NCBI GenBank assembly: GCA_023436495.1
Contig: JAEZIT010000120.1
Coordinates: 20,627 to 84,626, forward strand
Direction of reading: 5' to 3'
DNA from: Acidobacteriota bacterium
GTDB lineage: Bacteria; Acidobacteriota; Blastocatellia; Pyrinomonadales; Pyrinomonadaceae
Length of the DNA stretch: 64,000 nt
The position numbers and the translations under genes are program-made. Under the pieces are notes generated by a model. That model ran no database searches, had not been told where the DNA came from, and was given only the letters and a program-made list of their open reading frames with translations. This document shows positions 25,801 through 34,170 of the stretch, piece by piece (the first letter of the stretch is position 1; each line of letters begins with the position of its first letter).

Positions 25801-26629
25801 CGTTCCTCGCCTGGATCGACTTGTCGCGAAGAAATCCAAAAACGTTGCCTCTGAGCTGGTTCGTTCCGCGTTTCGTCACGACGTTGACGACGCCGCCGGT
25901 CGCGCGTCCGAATTCCGGTGCATACGAATTTGTCGCCACCTGATATTCCTGCACCGCTTCCTGCCCGACGGTCGAACGCGCCGCGTTGATCGAATTATCG
26001 GTAAAATCCGCGCCGTCCACGTTCACCTGTGTCGAACGGCCGCGCTGGCCGCCGACGTTTATGCCCGATGTCGGAGCAGGCCCGATCGGCCGTCCGTTAT
26101 CGCGGCTGACCGTGGGCAGCGTCAGGGCGAAACCGATCGCGCTGCGTTCGTTGATCGGCAGATTTTCGATGCGCTCCTGTTCGATCGTATTCGAGACGGA
26201 TGTGCGTCCTGTTTCGATCAGTGCGACCGAATCGACCGGGACCTCAACGACGACGTCCGGCGACCCGACCTCGAGCGCGATGGGAACGGTAGCGCGCTGG
26301 CCGACCGTCAGCCGCAAATTCGATACCGAAGCCTTTTTGAACGACGGAGCTTCCGCCGTGAGATTATAATCGCCGGGCGGCAGGCCGATCAGCTTATATT
26401 CGCCCGATTCGTTCGACGTCGCAGTTCGCGTAATGCCGGTATGCGGGTCGGTTACGGTTACCGTGGCACCGGCGATGACTGCGCCGTTCGAGTCGGTCAC
26501 CGTACCGGACAGGTCCGCCGTGCTTACCTGTGCCTGGCCGAACGCGCCGATCGCACCCATTATCAGCATTGCGGCGACCAAAAATATACTGCCGGCTGCC
26601 GGCTCTGCCTTAAACGGAATTACTCTCAT
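22832..26629 (-). CDS. TonB-dependent receptor, Oar-like, with N-terminal carboxypeptidase-regulatory-like domain
   Basis: 1265 aa outer-membrane protein. The signal peptide is followed by a CarboxypepD_reg-like beta-sandwich (about 38-125, DLSGTVTDSNGAVIAGATV). A plug region contains NVDGADFTDNS and GGVVNVVTKRGTNQLRG, and a long beta-barrel ends in aromatic QIGLKFSF. No canonical TonB box is obvious. These very large receptors are expanded in Acidobacteriota, where they are thought to take up polymer breakdown products; the ligand is unknown. AAGGAG precedes the start at a good distance. Monocistronic with its own terminator. Confidence 0.93.
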   Translation of the reverse strand: MRVIPFKAEPAAGSIFLVAAMLIMGAIGAFGQAQVSTADLSGTVTDSNGAVIAGATVTVTDPHTGITRTATSNESGEYKLIGLPPGDYNLTAEAPSFKKASVSNLRLTVGQRATVPIALEVGSPDVVVEVPVDSVALIETGRTSVSNTIEQERIENLPINERSAIGFALTLPTVSRDNGRPIGPAPTSGINVGGQRGRSTQVNVDGADFTDNSINAARSTVGQEAVQEYQVATNSYAPEFGRATGGVVNVVTKRGTNQLRGNVFGFLRDKSIQARNAFAPAGEKPDFTRGQYGITLGGPIVKDRTFFFAAFEGRQRRESGYFTSDVTQGLTSSVTVPAALGGQTYGFLTPEQAAYANALLAASPSTAIAYLTLASSGSYTALFGSNPLRSPGAITPIPAGQVIGPRFLLVGTPVPTTTTNSLGEPIAFRPLLNLQKVFPVRDKTHYFSIRGDHSFNSSNQLTMRFGYNPSRVSGVQVESQNQALGQNDFSRTGITDIKDYSFSSGLTTNLASNVLNEFRFSWGKRDTSFRSQNNEAVAFNITDTAFIGRELFSPVDRTETRFQVADNVNFVVGNHTMKFGADFNWIEIPSALFELNFAGLFNFGDFAATNIAPFPALPGVGAAPAFTSVQSYGLGMPSTYIQGFGNPISQIKNKPIAFFAQDSWRIHQRLTLNYGIRYDVELTQTIAPVDFRDPLTGITLTQADLLAAQDAVGVQQGFPRDTNNWAPRFGFAWDIFGNSKTVVRGALGLFYDHPLLAAAFNSDIADAAQQQQAVLTAGSPDPTALFNAAQVFQGTVCGAIGSVPTICGATRTPGVAASSQYQFGRQRFNDQTFPGFGAVLPFTLPIAKDFQYASATQANLAIEQQITNNMSLTVGYIFVGAHHLPHPTDLNSPNTNLQIQNFQRFSGGLLPTTTQAANAITIATTAPGTTFTNVYGQTCAVVIGGMIAQCPGGRVVAPAIANFFRPNAPNYFLAQALSGGVVTKALLDSQLSGSLRTPGILTPFGSVNAQLSDGNSEYNAMNVELKRRFSNNFQFLAGYTWSHAIDDSSDLQTLLIAQDVRRFNLERADSLFDQRHRFIFSGVVASPTSWRNGNSWGKKLLADFTIAPIIEISSGRPFNIITNIDTNNDQSSQTDRPDVLPDGSLCPATQPANIVAPGAPCSMFDFDQNGNLIFGIGSLGRNMGKTHPYASVDLRISRAFYFGERLRADLIFEGFNIFNRFNEAAASPFFRAVNSEGERTGGKYYSRSTAAYDPRQFQIGLKFSF

Positions 26630-26863
26630 TCAGTTGTTCTCCTTAGATATTTACGATAACTCGGTCGTCTGTCTAAAGCTTATTAGAGAAGCTATTGGCC
26701 TGTCCCGAAACCGCGGCTTCGTCGAAACTTCCGACTTGGTGTTATTGAATTTTCAGAATTTCGCTCGACAGATTATGACCGGATTAGATTTGCTTTGACT
26801 CTTTTATCGCAAAAACCCTTATAAGGCAAGCAAAAAGTAACATTTTCGCATCGTCTGTGAACT

Positions 26864-28045
26864 TTATTTTTGCTTGTTTCCTTGCCCGCGCGTCGCCCTC
26901 GCCAGCATCGTCCGCAGCCCCTCGCTTCGCCTGAGCGCCGCGATCGCCATTTTGCCCCAAAATGGCGAAAATGCCGCGCGCCGCAAAAGCCTTAATACTC
27001 CGAATCGCGATGCAAACCTTTGCTTGTATTCTGTTCTGTAATGCTCCGCCAGAGCGTCCGCATCGTCCCAGTGTCCGGTGATGCAGCCCGCAAGCAATTC
27101 CGAGCTTTCCAGCGCCAGCAGAATGCCGCTGCCTGTGAACGGGTCGGCAAAACCGGCCGCATCGCCAACCGTCAAGAGGTTCGTCGCCGCGGGCATACCC
27201 CACACACCGAAATCGTCCACCGCGACCGTTAGCCATTCGCCGTCGCGCGCCGCACCGAAAAGCGAAGAGCGCGCACGCGGATTCACCATCACGGCGTCTT
27301 CCAGTATCCGGTCGCCGCTGCCGCCCGCAAGCTTAACGGCGTCCGCGGTCAAAAACAGGCAAACATTCACGCGGCCGCCCTCGACCGGGCTCGCTCCGCC
27401 ATATCCGCCCGGAAACGAATAGATCTCACAGGCGTCACGCCCGAGCGCCGCACCGCGAAAATGCGTCTTAAAGCCCACGATCTTCGTGCCTCGTCGCCTG
27501 TTTCCGCCGGAGCCATTCTCTTTTGCCGCAAGTTTTGCAAGGATCCCGCTTCGGCCCGTCGCGTCTATAAACAGCCCCCCTTCTATCCGCTTATCGCCCG
27601 AAGCGGTCCGCACGCGAACGGCCGCAACACGTCCATCCACCATTTCGACACCCGCGGCCGCCGCTTCTTCGATCACCTCGGCACCCGCCTCGCCCGCGCG
27701 TCTCAGTAAGACCTCATCCATCCTCGCTCGGCTCAGACCCAGAGCGCATTCGCCGGCGTCCAGCACCTGCGACGGTATAACGATCCCGCGTCCGCGTATG
27801 TCGAAAAAATGCGTTGCCGAAATACGCGCGCCGCCCGCGTCGAGCATTTGCCCAAGCACGCCGAGGCTCGCAAAATGCCGCAGCGATTCCGGCGATATGA
27901 ACTCGCCGCACAGCTTCTCCCGCGGAAACCGCTCGCGTTCGATCAGGGTCACGCGAAATCCGGCCGACGCCAGCCTTATCGCCGTGCTCGAACCCGCCGG
28001 CCCGCCGCCGGCTATCACAATGTTGGGTTTCCGGTTTGCCGCCAC
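26864..28045 (-). CDS. FAD-dependent oxidoreductase, geranylgeranyl-reductase/halogenase-like
   Basis: 393 aa. The N-terminal dinucleotide fold is IVIAGGGPAGSSTAIRLASAGF, followed by ERERFPREKLCGEF, the conserved post-FAD motif of this flavoprotein group. A second GD motif, LLTVGDAAGFADPFTGSGI, binds the FAD ribityl chain near 290. Members reduce isoprenoid double bonds or hydroxylate or halogenate aromatics. No prenyl or polyketide genes neighbour it, so the substrate is open. The C-terminus is basic (ARATRGQGNKQK). Divergent from the MBL hydrolase gene with 51 bp between the starts. Confidence 0.88.
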   Translation of the reverse strand: MAANRKPNIVIAGGGPAGSSTAIRLASAGFRVTLIERERFPREKLCGEFISPESLRHFASLGVLGQMLDAGGARISATHFFDIRGRGIVIPSQVLDAGECALGLSRARMDEVLLRRAGEAGAEVIEEAAAAGVEMVDGRVAAVRVRTASGDKRIEGGLFIDATGRSGILAKLAAKENGSGGNRRRGTKIVGFKTHFRGAALGRDACEIYSFPGGYGGASPVEGGRVNVCLFLTADAVKLAGGSGDRILEDAVMVNPRARSSLFGAARDGEWLTVAVDDFGVWGMPAATNLLTVGDAAGFADPFTGSGILLALESSELLAGCITGHWDDADALAEHYRTEYKQRFASRFGVLRLLRRAAFSPFWGKMAIAALRRSEGLRTMLARATRGQGNKQK

Positions 28046-28096
28046 TGAATATTATGATAGCGTTTTTGCGGGAGTTTTAGTCGTTATTTATCCGAT

Positions 28097-29056
28097 ATGC
28101 AGATCATTCCGATCACGGTCCCGACGCCGTTTTACGTCGGCGACGTAAACGTTTACCTGATCCGCGAAGACCCCGTAACGCTGATCGATGTAGGCCCTAA
28201 GACCGCCGATGCCGAACGAGCGCTTCGCGACGCGCTCGGCGGCCACGGCGTCCGTTTCTCCGACATCCGCCGCATTGTCCTTACGCATGCACACGAAGAT
28301 CATTGCGGACTCGCCCGCAGCATTCGCGACGAGGCAAAGAACGCCGAGGTCTTAGTTCACGATTGGGAGACCGGCCATCTCTTCGGCCGCCTTGCGCAAG
28401 ACGAGCATCGCCGCCTGCTGCTGCGTTCGGGCGTGCCCGCAGTCGTTTTCGACGAAATGCGTTCGATATACGATGACATCAGTTTGCTGACCGACGCGCT
28501 CGAAGATGGCGGATTCGAACCGCTCCGGGATGAGATGGAGCTCGAGTTCGAAAGCGGCGCCCTTCGCGTCCTGCACACGCCCGGCCATACACCAGGTTCG
28601 TGTTCGTTCGTCCGCGAAGCGAACCGCACGCTCGTGTGCGGTGACTGCGTCCTTAAACGCATTACGCCCAATCCGATCCTGTCGCCCGATCCCGTCGATC
28701 CCGACCGGCGCTTTCGCTCACTTGCCGAATATCTCGTCAGCCTCGCAAAGCTCCGCGGCCAATCGCCGACGCTCGTCCACACCGGCCACGGCGAACCGGT
28801 GACCGATTTCGAAGAGATCTTCAACCGGTACGTTCGCGCCATCGACGACCGTCAAAAACGCGTCATCTCTTTGCTCGGCAATGACAGCCTGACGGCATTC
28901 GATGTCGCACAAAGGCTTTTCCCAAGCGCCATCGGCCGCGACGTTCACCGGTTCCTTGCGATCTCCGAATCCGTCGCGCACCTCGACTACGCCGAATCCG
29001 AAGGCAAGATCGCGCTCGAATTGAAAGAAGGCATAGAATATTACCGCGCGAAGTAA
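28097..29056 (+). CDS. MBL-fold hydrolase (LACTB2/RNase Z-like group)
   Basis: 319 aa, no signal peptide. Zinc motif THAHEDHCGLARS near residue 62, HTPGHTPGSCSFV near 158, VCGDCVLKRITPNP near 180 and a VHTGHGEPV motif near 228. A C-terminal winged-helix-like segment of about 60 residues (SLTAFDVAQRLFP) matches the BLACT_WH/LACTB2 type, enzymes that act on RNA or small thioesters. The substrate is not determined. A dispersed repeat copy lies just after the stop at 29088. Confidence 0.88.
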   Translation: MQIIPITVPTPFYVGDVNVYLIREDPVTLIDVGPKTADAERALRDALGGHGVRFSDIRRIVLTHAHEDHCGLARSIRDEAKNAEVLVHDWETGHLFGRLAQDEHRRLLLRSGVPAVVFDEMRSIYDDISLLTDALEDGGFEPLRDEMELEFESGALRVLHTPGHTPGSCSFVREANRTLVCGDCVLKRITPNPILSPDPVDPDRRFRSLAEYLVSLAKLRGQSPTLVHTGHGEPVTDFEEIFNRYVRAIDDRQKRVISLLGNDSLTAFDVAQRLFPSAIGRDVHRFLAISESVAHLDYAESEGKIALELKEGIEYYRAK

Positions 29057-29087
29057 GGGAGACGCACTCAACATTACCCTGATTCAA

Positions 29088-29125
29088 CCCTTTGCGTCCT
29101 TCGCGTCTTTGCGTGAAACTCTTTT
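29088..29125. repeat. Dispersed CTTTGCG-type intergenic repeat, copy 1
   Basis: Sequence of the form CCTTTGCGTCCTTCGCGTC followed by TTTGCGTGAAACTCTT. A second, slightly diverged copy occurs at 38949-38984. It contains the short internal repeats TTTGCGT and CGCGT and is not part of a coding frame. Confidence 0.75.
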
Positions 29126-29216
29126 CCCTAACACCCCCGGCTCCATCTCCCAAACTCGAAACTTTACCGTAAATTAGCTATACTTTACCTTTCGGACCAC
29201 CTAATAAAACACGGAT

Positions 29217-30272
29217 ATGCCAATTATGACGAAGCTCTTTTTTGTACTCGTACTCTCTTTGACGCTCATCGCACCGGCCGCGGGGCAGAACGGCGGACTT
29301 GCGGTCGCCGGTGAAAAACGCCTGCAGAATATCAAGCAATTGACCTTCGCCGGCGAAAATGCCGAAGCCTATTTTTCGACCGACGGCAAACAGCTTATTT
29401 TCCAATCCAAACGCGACGGCCGCGAATGTGACCAGATCTACACGATGAACATCGACGGCTCCAACGTCAAGATGGTCTCGACCGGACAGGGCCGCACGAC
29501 GTGTTCGTTCTTTTTGAACAAGAACAAGAATATCCTGTACGGTTCGACGCACCTCGACAACAAAGAATGTCCGCCGAACCCGGATTTTTCCAAGGGGTAT
29601 GTCTGGGCCATCTATCCGTCGTACGATATTTTTTCCGCCAACGCCGACGGCACCAAGATCAAGCAACTGACGAAAACGCCCGGCTACGACGCCGAAGCCA
29701 CCGTTTCGCCCGATGGTAAAAAGATCATCTTTACATCGACGCGCGATGGCGACCTCGACCTCTACGTCATGGACCGCAACGGCAAGAACGTCAAACGCCT
29801 GACGACCGAACTCGGCTACGACGGCGGCGCGTTCTTCTCGCCGGATGGCAAACAGATCGTGTACCGCGCGTATCATCCGAAGACCGAGGCCGAGATCGCA
29901 CGGTACAAGGACCGCCTAGCGAACGACCTGATCGAACCGAACAATTTTGAGATCTGGGTGATGAACGCCGACGGCACCAACAAACGTCAGGTGACGAAAC
30001 TCGGCGACGCCAGCTTCGCGCCGTATTTTACGCCGGACGGCAAGCGTATCATCTTCTGCACGAACCATTTCGCGTCCGACCCGCGCAAGCGCAATTTCGA
30101 CCTTGCGCTTATTAATATAGACGGCACGGGCCTCGAACGCGTCACCTACAACGAAACGTTCGACGGCTTCCCGATGTTCTCGCCCGACGGCAAAAAACTC
30201 GTTTTCGCCTCGAACCGCAACGCCGCGACGCAGGGCGACACCAACGTATTCATCGCCGATTGGGTAGAGTAG
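29217..30272 (+). CDS. Secreted TolB/PD40-like beta-propeller protein
   Basis: 351 aa with a signal peptide ending near APAAGQ. About six PD40 repeats follow, each with the form SPDGKxIxFxS plus D-G plus LYVMD or IYTMNIDG (for example residues 54-85, 160-190, 200-230 and 310-335). Such propellers bind periplasmic partners, as in TolB, or polysaccharides; no Pal/Tol genes are nearby, so TolB itself is unlikely. The M28 peptidase gene follows after about 30 bp in the same direction, suggesting a two-gene secretome operon. Confidence 0.88.
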   Translation: MPIMTKLFFVLVLSLTLIAPAAGQNGGLAVAGEKRLQNIKQLTFAGENAEAYFSTDGKQLIFQSKRDGRECDQIYTMNIDGSNVKMVSTGQGRTTCSFFLNKNKNILYGSTHLDNKECPPNPDFSKGYVWAIYPSYDIFSANADGTKIKQLTKTPGYDAEATVSPDGKKIIFTSTRDGDLDLYVMDRNGKNVKRLTTELGYDGGAFFSPDGKQIVYRAYHPKTEAEIARYKDRLANDLIEPNNFEIWVMNADGTNKRQVTKLGDASFAPYFTPDGKRIIFCTNHFASDPRKRNFDLALINIDGTGLERVTYNETFDGFPMFSPDGKKLVFASNRNAATQGDTNVFIADWVE

Positions 30273-30305
30273 ATCAGCCGTAAGCGGGTGCTGAACGGAG
30301 TACAT

Positions 30306-32195
30306 ATGAAAACAGCAGTATTACGTACAAAACTTCTCTTCGTCCTTCTCTCTCTGGCCCTGTCCGTTCACGCGCAGGCGCCGCGGGTTGCTGATCAAAC
30401 CGAGCAAAACCTGCGCAGGCACGTTCAGTACCTTGCCTCCGACGAACTCGAAGGCCGCCGTACCGGCGAACGCGGGGCGACATCCGCTGCGGGTTACGTG
30501 GCGAACACGTTCGCGCAGTCAAAGCTAAAGCCCGGCCATAAGCCCGCGAACGCCAAGCCGAACTTCCTGCAGCCGTTCCCGTACGTCGCGGGCGTTACCC
30601 TCGGGTCGGACAATTTCCTGCGCATCGTTCCCGGAAACGCTTCGCAGGAGACGAAGATGGAGACGGGCGCCAACTGGATGCCGCTCGGCTATTCGCCAAA
30701 TGCTGATATTCCGCCGTCACCGGTCGTTTTTGCCGGTTTCGGCATCGCGTCGAACGACCTGAAATACGACGATTACGCGGGCATCGACGCAAGCGGCAAG
30801 ATCGTTGTGATCCTCGACGGCACGCCCGATTCCGGCCCGCATTCGCTGTTCGGGGCGTTTAACACACACCGTAAGGCGAGCATCGCCAAGGACAAAGGCG
30901 CGCGTGCGCTGATGATCGTCGCCGCCGATCCCGAATTCAAGGACGACCGCCTCGCCCGGCTGGTCTATGACCGCACGCTCGGCGAAACCGCCGTGCCGGT
31001 CGTCGGCATTTCACGCGGAGCGGCCTCGCAGCTTCTCGGTGCAAAAGACGAAAAAGAACTTGCCGAGATCGAAAAATGGATCGCGATGAAAAAGGACGCT
31101 CCGCCGAGCGTTCGTATTTTGCTTTCCAACCCGCCCGCGGCGACAGCGCAGCTCAAGATCAACCTCGAAAAACGCCAGGTCGAAGCCTATAACGTCATCG
31201 GCATTCTCGAAGGCCGCGATCCCGTTCTGAAAAACGAAGCCATCATCATCGGCGCGCATTACGACCACCTCGGCCGCGGCGGGCAGGGAAGCCTCGCCGT
31301 CAATTCGTCCGAAATTCATCACGGAGCCGACGACAACGCTTCCGGCACGTCCGCCGTGCTCGAACTCGCACGCCAATTCGCCAGATCAAAGGATAACAAG
31401 CGCACGATCATCTTTATGTCATTCGGCGGCGAGGAAGAAGGCCTGCTCGGGTCGAAATATTACGTCGAACATCCCGTCTGGCCGCTCGAAAAAACAGTAG
31501 CGATGATAAACCTGGATATGGTCGGCAGGCTGAACGAAGGAAAGCTTACGATCGGCGGCGTCGGCACGGCATCCGAATGGAAGGAACTGATAAATTCGAA
31601 AAACCCGGCGACTACGACGCCTCATGCATCGGGAAACGGTACAGCGGCCACGGCGTTCGCATTGCAATTGAACGAAGACGGCTTCGGCCCGTCCGATCAT
31701 TCGTCATTCTACGGCAAGCAGATCCCGGTCTTGTTCTTTTTCACCGGCACGCATAACGATTATCACAAACCGTCCGACACGGCCGAAAAGATCAATTACG
31801 ACGGCCTCCTAAACATAACGAACTTAGTCTCGTCGATCGCCCGCAGCATCGACCAAAATCCTAAACGCCCTGTTTACACCGTCGCGAAATCCGCCGGCGT
31901 GATGGGCGGGCGCACCGGCTTCAGTGTCTCGCTCGGCACCGTCCCGAGCTACGCCGACTCCACCGACGGCATGGTGCTCGACGGCGTTCGCGACAATTCT
32001 CCGGCGGCAAAGGCCGGCCTCAAACCCGGCGACAAGATCGTCAAGCTTGCCGGCAAAGACGTCCGCAACGCGATGGATTATACCTACGTGCTCGGTGATA
32101 TGAAGGCCGGCGAGGAATACGATGTGGAGATACTTCGCGGCACCGAACGGATGACGCTCAAGATCGTACCGGCCGCGGCGGCACGGCGTCCCTAA
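30306..32195 (+). CDS. Secreted M28-family metallopeptidase with PA and PDZ domains
   Basis: 629 aa from the ATG at 30306, which has GGAG about eight bases upstream. A signal peptide (KLLFVLLSLALSVHA) is followed by a PA-like insert (about 125-255, holding VVFAGFGIASNDLKYDDYAG). The M28 catalytic core has zinc ligands in GAHYDHLG, GADDNASG, GGEEEGLLGS, NLDMVGRL and GPSDHSSF. A C-terminal PDZ domain carries MVLDGVRDNSPAAKAGLKPGD. It is an aminopeptidase-type exopeptidase acting outside the cytoplasm. Domain order matches acidobacterial M28 proteins. Confidence 0.93.
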   Translation: MKTAVLRTKLLFVLLSLALSVHAQAPRVADQTEQNLRRHVQYLASDELEGRRTGERGATSAAGYVANTFAQSKLKPGHKPANAKPNFLQPFPYVAGVTLGSDNFLRIVPGNASQETKMETGANWMPLGYSPNADIPPSPVVFAGFGIASNDLKYDDYAGIDASGKIVVILDGTPDSGPHSLFGAFNTHRKASIAKDKGARALMIVAADPEFKDDRLARLVYDRTLGETAVPVVGISRGAASQLLGAKDEKELAEIEKWIAMKKDAPPSVRILLSNPPAATAQLKINLEKRQVEAYNVIGILEGRDPVLKNEAIIIGAHYDHLGRGGQGSLAVNSSEIHHGADDNASGTSAVLELARQFARSKDNKRTIIFMSFGGEEEGLLGSKYYVEHPVWPLEKTVAMINLDMVGRLNEGKLTIGGVGTASEWKELINSKNPATTTPHASGNGTAATAFALQLNEDGFGPSDHSSFYGKQIPVLFFFTGTHNDYHKPSDTAEKINYDGLLNITNLVSSIARSIDQNPKRPVYTVAKSAGVMGGRTGFSVSLGTVPSYADSTDGMVLDGVRDNSPAAKAGLKPGDKIVKLAGKDVRNAMDYTYVLGDMKAGEEYDVEILRGTERMTLKIVPAAAARRP

Positions 32196-32203
32196 ATTGA
32201 CGC

Positions 32204-32656
32204 TCAGTGTGCCTTTCGCACGCCGAAACGCCACGCCCACCATATAAAGAATATCTGCAGCGGAATACGGAACAGCAGATACCACGTTCCGTATTCCATT
32301 CCGCCCATCTGTACCTGCTTCATGCTGCCGATAATGTTCGCCGGCAGCACCGCGATAAAGAAAATGATCAGCATCACGGACGTCAATCGCGCCGTCCGCT
32401 CGGACAATAGGCCGATTACCGCCAACAGCTCGCAGACGCCCGTAAAATAGACCAGCTCGCGCTTTGCGGGCAGCTCCGCCGGCATCATCGCCACCATCGC
32501 ATCCGTCTGCGTAAAATGCGCGATGCCCGTCGCGACCAGCATGCACGCCATCGCGACGCGCCCGATCACCCCGATATTTATATGGTTTTTCAACCATATA
32601 CGATTGACGGCATACAGCAGCCCGAATACTGTTAAAAGGATAATTAGCGGTGCCAT
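32204..32656 (-). CDS. DoxX-like four-helix membrane protein
   Basis: 150 aa with four hydrophobic helices (about 2-18, 28-45, 67-84 and 90-108, plus a C-terminal amphipathic segment). The segment ACMLVATGIAHF followed by ELVYFTGVCELLAVIGLL is the DoxX/DoxD-like pattern. Function in this group is mostly unknown; some members form redox complexes. Convergent with the M28 gene 8 bp away and divergent from the dapF-like gene. Confidence 0.8.
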   Translation of the reverse strand: MAPLIILLTVFGLLYAVNRIWLKNHINIGVIGRVAMACMLVATGIAHFTQTDAMVAMMPAELPAKRELVYFTGVCELLAVIGLLSERTARLTSVMLIIFFIAVLPANIIGSMKQVQMGGMEYGTWYLLFRIPLQIFFIWWAWRFGVRKAH

Positions 32657-32733
32657 AACAAGGTGTTCTTACCGAATAAATTTATGGTATTGTATTCCCG
32701 GCACAGTTGATGCCGAGATCATTGCCGAACCCT

Positions 32734-33594
32734 ATGCCTTCCATCAAGTTTACTAAGTTTCACGGCTTTGGGAACGATTATATCGTTATCGAACGTTCAC
32801 GGCTCTTGGGCGTGGCCTCTGTCCCGGACTTTGCCCGTGCTATTTGCGACCGCCACACCGGAGCCGGGTCCGACGGCATCGCCGTTATCGAAGAATTGGA
32901 CGGGCGCTTTGCCGATTATCATTGCGAGATCGTCAACCCCGACGGCAGCGTCGCCGGTTTTTCCGGCAACGGCACCCGCTGCGCCGTCGCGTATCTCTAT
33001 TACAAAAAACGCTGGTCCGCACCCGACCTTCGCCTGCACACCCGCAGCGGCGTCAAGAATTTCACGCTGATCGAACGCATCGCCGACGGCCATTATTGGT
33101 TCGAGGCCGAGATCGGCAAACCGAAATTCTCCAGCACCGAGATTCCCGTTGCGACCGGAGCTCCGATGGAATCGGTCATCGCGCGCCGCATTCCCGTCGG
33201 CGATTCGTGGTGGGAAATTTCGGCGGTCAACGTCGGCAACCCCGTCGCGTGCATATTTGTCGACGATTTCGATTTTGAATGGCGGACCGTCGGCAAACAG
33301 CTCGAGGTTCATCCCGCATTCCCCGAAAAAGCGAACATCGTTTTCGTCAAGGTCGTCGACCGCGAAAATATCGAGCTCCGCATCTGGGAACGCGGTGTCG
33401 GCGAAACCTCAAGCTCCGGCACGTGCTGCAGCGGCGCCGCCGTACTTTGTGCCTTGACCGGCCGTACCGAACGCACCGTTTCTGTCCGCACCGAAGGCGG
33501 CACGACCGAAATACATTGGCGCGCCGATGACGAAATGCTCATCACCGGCCGTGCCGACCTCGCATACAGCGGCCGCTGGCCGGTCGCGGATTGA
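32734..33594 (+). CDS. Diaminopimelate epimerase-like protein with Ser at both catalytic Cys positions
   Basis: 286 aa from the ATG at 32734, which aligns with the family start (IKFTKFHGFGNDYIVI). DapF converts LL- to meso-diaminopimelate for lysine and peptidoglycan by a two-cysteine mechanism. Fold landmarks are all present: GNDY, GNGTRC, RIPVGDSWWEISAVNVGNP and GVGET. However, the residue before GNG is Ser77 (FSGNG; CGNG in DapF), and the residue before the second phosphate-loop G-T is Ser228 (GETSSSGT; ACGTG in DapF). Cys231 and Cys232 follow closely. It may be a variant epimerase, or an isomerase or dehydratase of the same superfamily. No other lysine gene is adjacent. Confidence 0.85.
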   Translation: MPSIKFTKFHGFGNDYIVIERSRLLGVASVPDFARAICDRHTGAGSDGIAVIEELDGRFADYHCEIVNPDGSVAGFSGNGTRCAVAYLYYKKRWSAPDLRLHTRSGVKNFTLIERIADGHYWFEAEIGKPKFSSTEIPVATGAPMESVIARRIPVGDSWWEISAVNVGNPVACIFVDDFDFEWRTVGKQLEVHPAFPEKANIVFVKVVDRENIELRIWERGVGETSSSGTCCSGAAVLCALTGRTERTVSVRTEGGTTEIHWRADDEMLITGRADLAYSGRWPVAD

Positions 33595-33598
33595 CGGG

Positions 33599-34135
33599 CT
33601 ATTTCCCGTTCTTCATATATTTTTTCGGTATCTGATTGTCGGGCGTTTCCGCCTGCCAATATATCGTCACTATCCACCAGCGCTTGCCGTCGTTCAATAG
33701 CTGAAAACTGTTGATCCCGCGCATGAACGGCGTTTTTTCCGACAGTTTGTGGAACGATTCGTACGTCGAAAAAACGTGCGCGATGTTTCCGTATTGCTCA
33801 ACGCGGCGGGCAACCTCGCGTTCGTGAAATCCCTCTTTCAAAAGAAAAGGCCCCGAACGCGTGATGTAATCTTCCGGCGTCATCGCCCGCGCGGCAAATG
33901 CCCCCGTCTGCGCGTTCTTTCCCGTCGGGATCAGCCGCGCGTCCTTGTGAAACAGCGTCCGGAACCGGTCCCAATCGCGTTCCTTCCCGGCGTCGCCGGA
34001 GATCACGTCGTACACCGCCTTCATTATCGAATCGATCGACGCCACGTCCGCCGGATCGGCCTGTTTCACGTCCTGTGCGGCAATGCCCTGGACCGCGATC
34101 AGGCCCAGAATTATTGCAAGTAATTTCGTTTTCAT
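33599..34135 (-). CDS. Secreted NTF2-like (SnoaL/DUF4440-type) protein
   Basis: 178 aa from the ATG at 34135, which begins a clean signal peptide (KTKLLAIILGLIAVQGIAAQ). The mature part is a single NTF2-like alpha+beta cone: the helix ASIDSIMKAVYDVISGDAGKERDWDRF, then FHKDARLIPTG, and a C-terminal strand pair ending RWWIVTIYWQAE. The fold hosts enzymes and ligand-binding proteins; no catalytic signature lets me choose. It starts 35 bp after the stop of the nuclease gene in the same direction, so the two may be co-transcribed. Confidence 0.8.
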   Translation of the reverse strand: MKTKLLAIILGLIAVQGIAAQDVKQADPADVASIDSIMKAVYDVISGDAGKERDWDRFRTLFHKDARLIPTGKNAQTGAFAARAMTPEDYITRSGPFLLKEGFHEREVARRVEQYGNIAHVFSTYESFHKLSEKTPFMRGINSFQLLNDGKRWWIVTIYWQAETPDNQIPKKYMKNGK

Positions 34136-34170
34136 AGGCCGGGTTTTACGATTGTTCGCACACCAAAGTT

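Noticed and set aside
29217..30272. TolB of the Tol-Pal system
   Set aside because: The propeller repeats are present but no tolQ, tolR, tolA or pal genes are adjacent and the TolB N-terminal domain is not evident.
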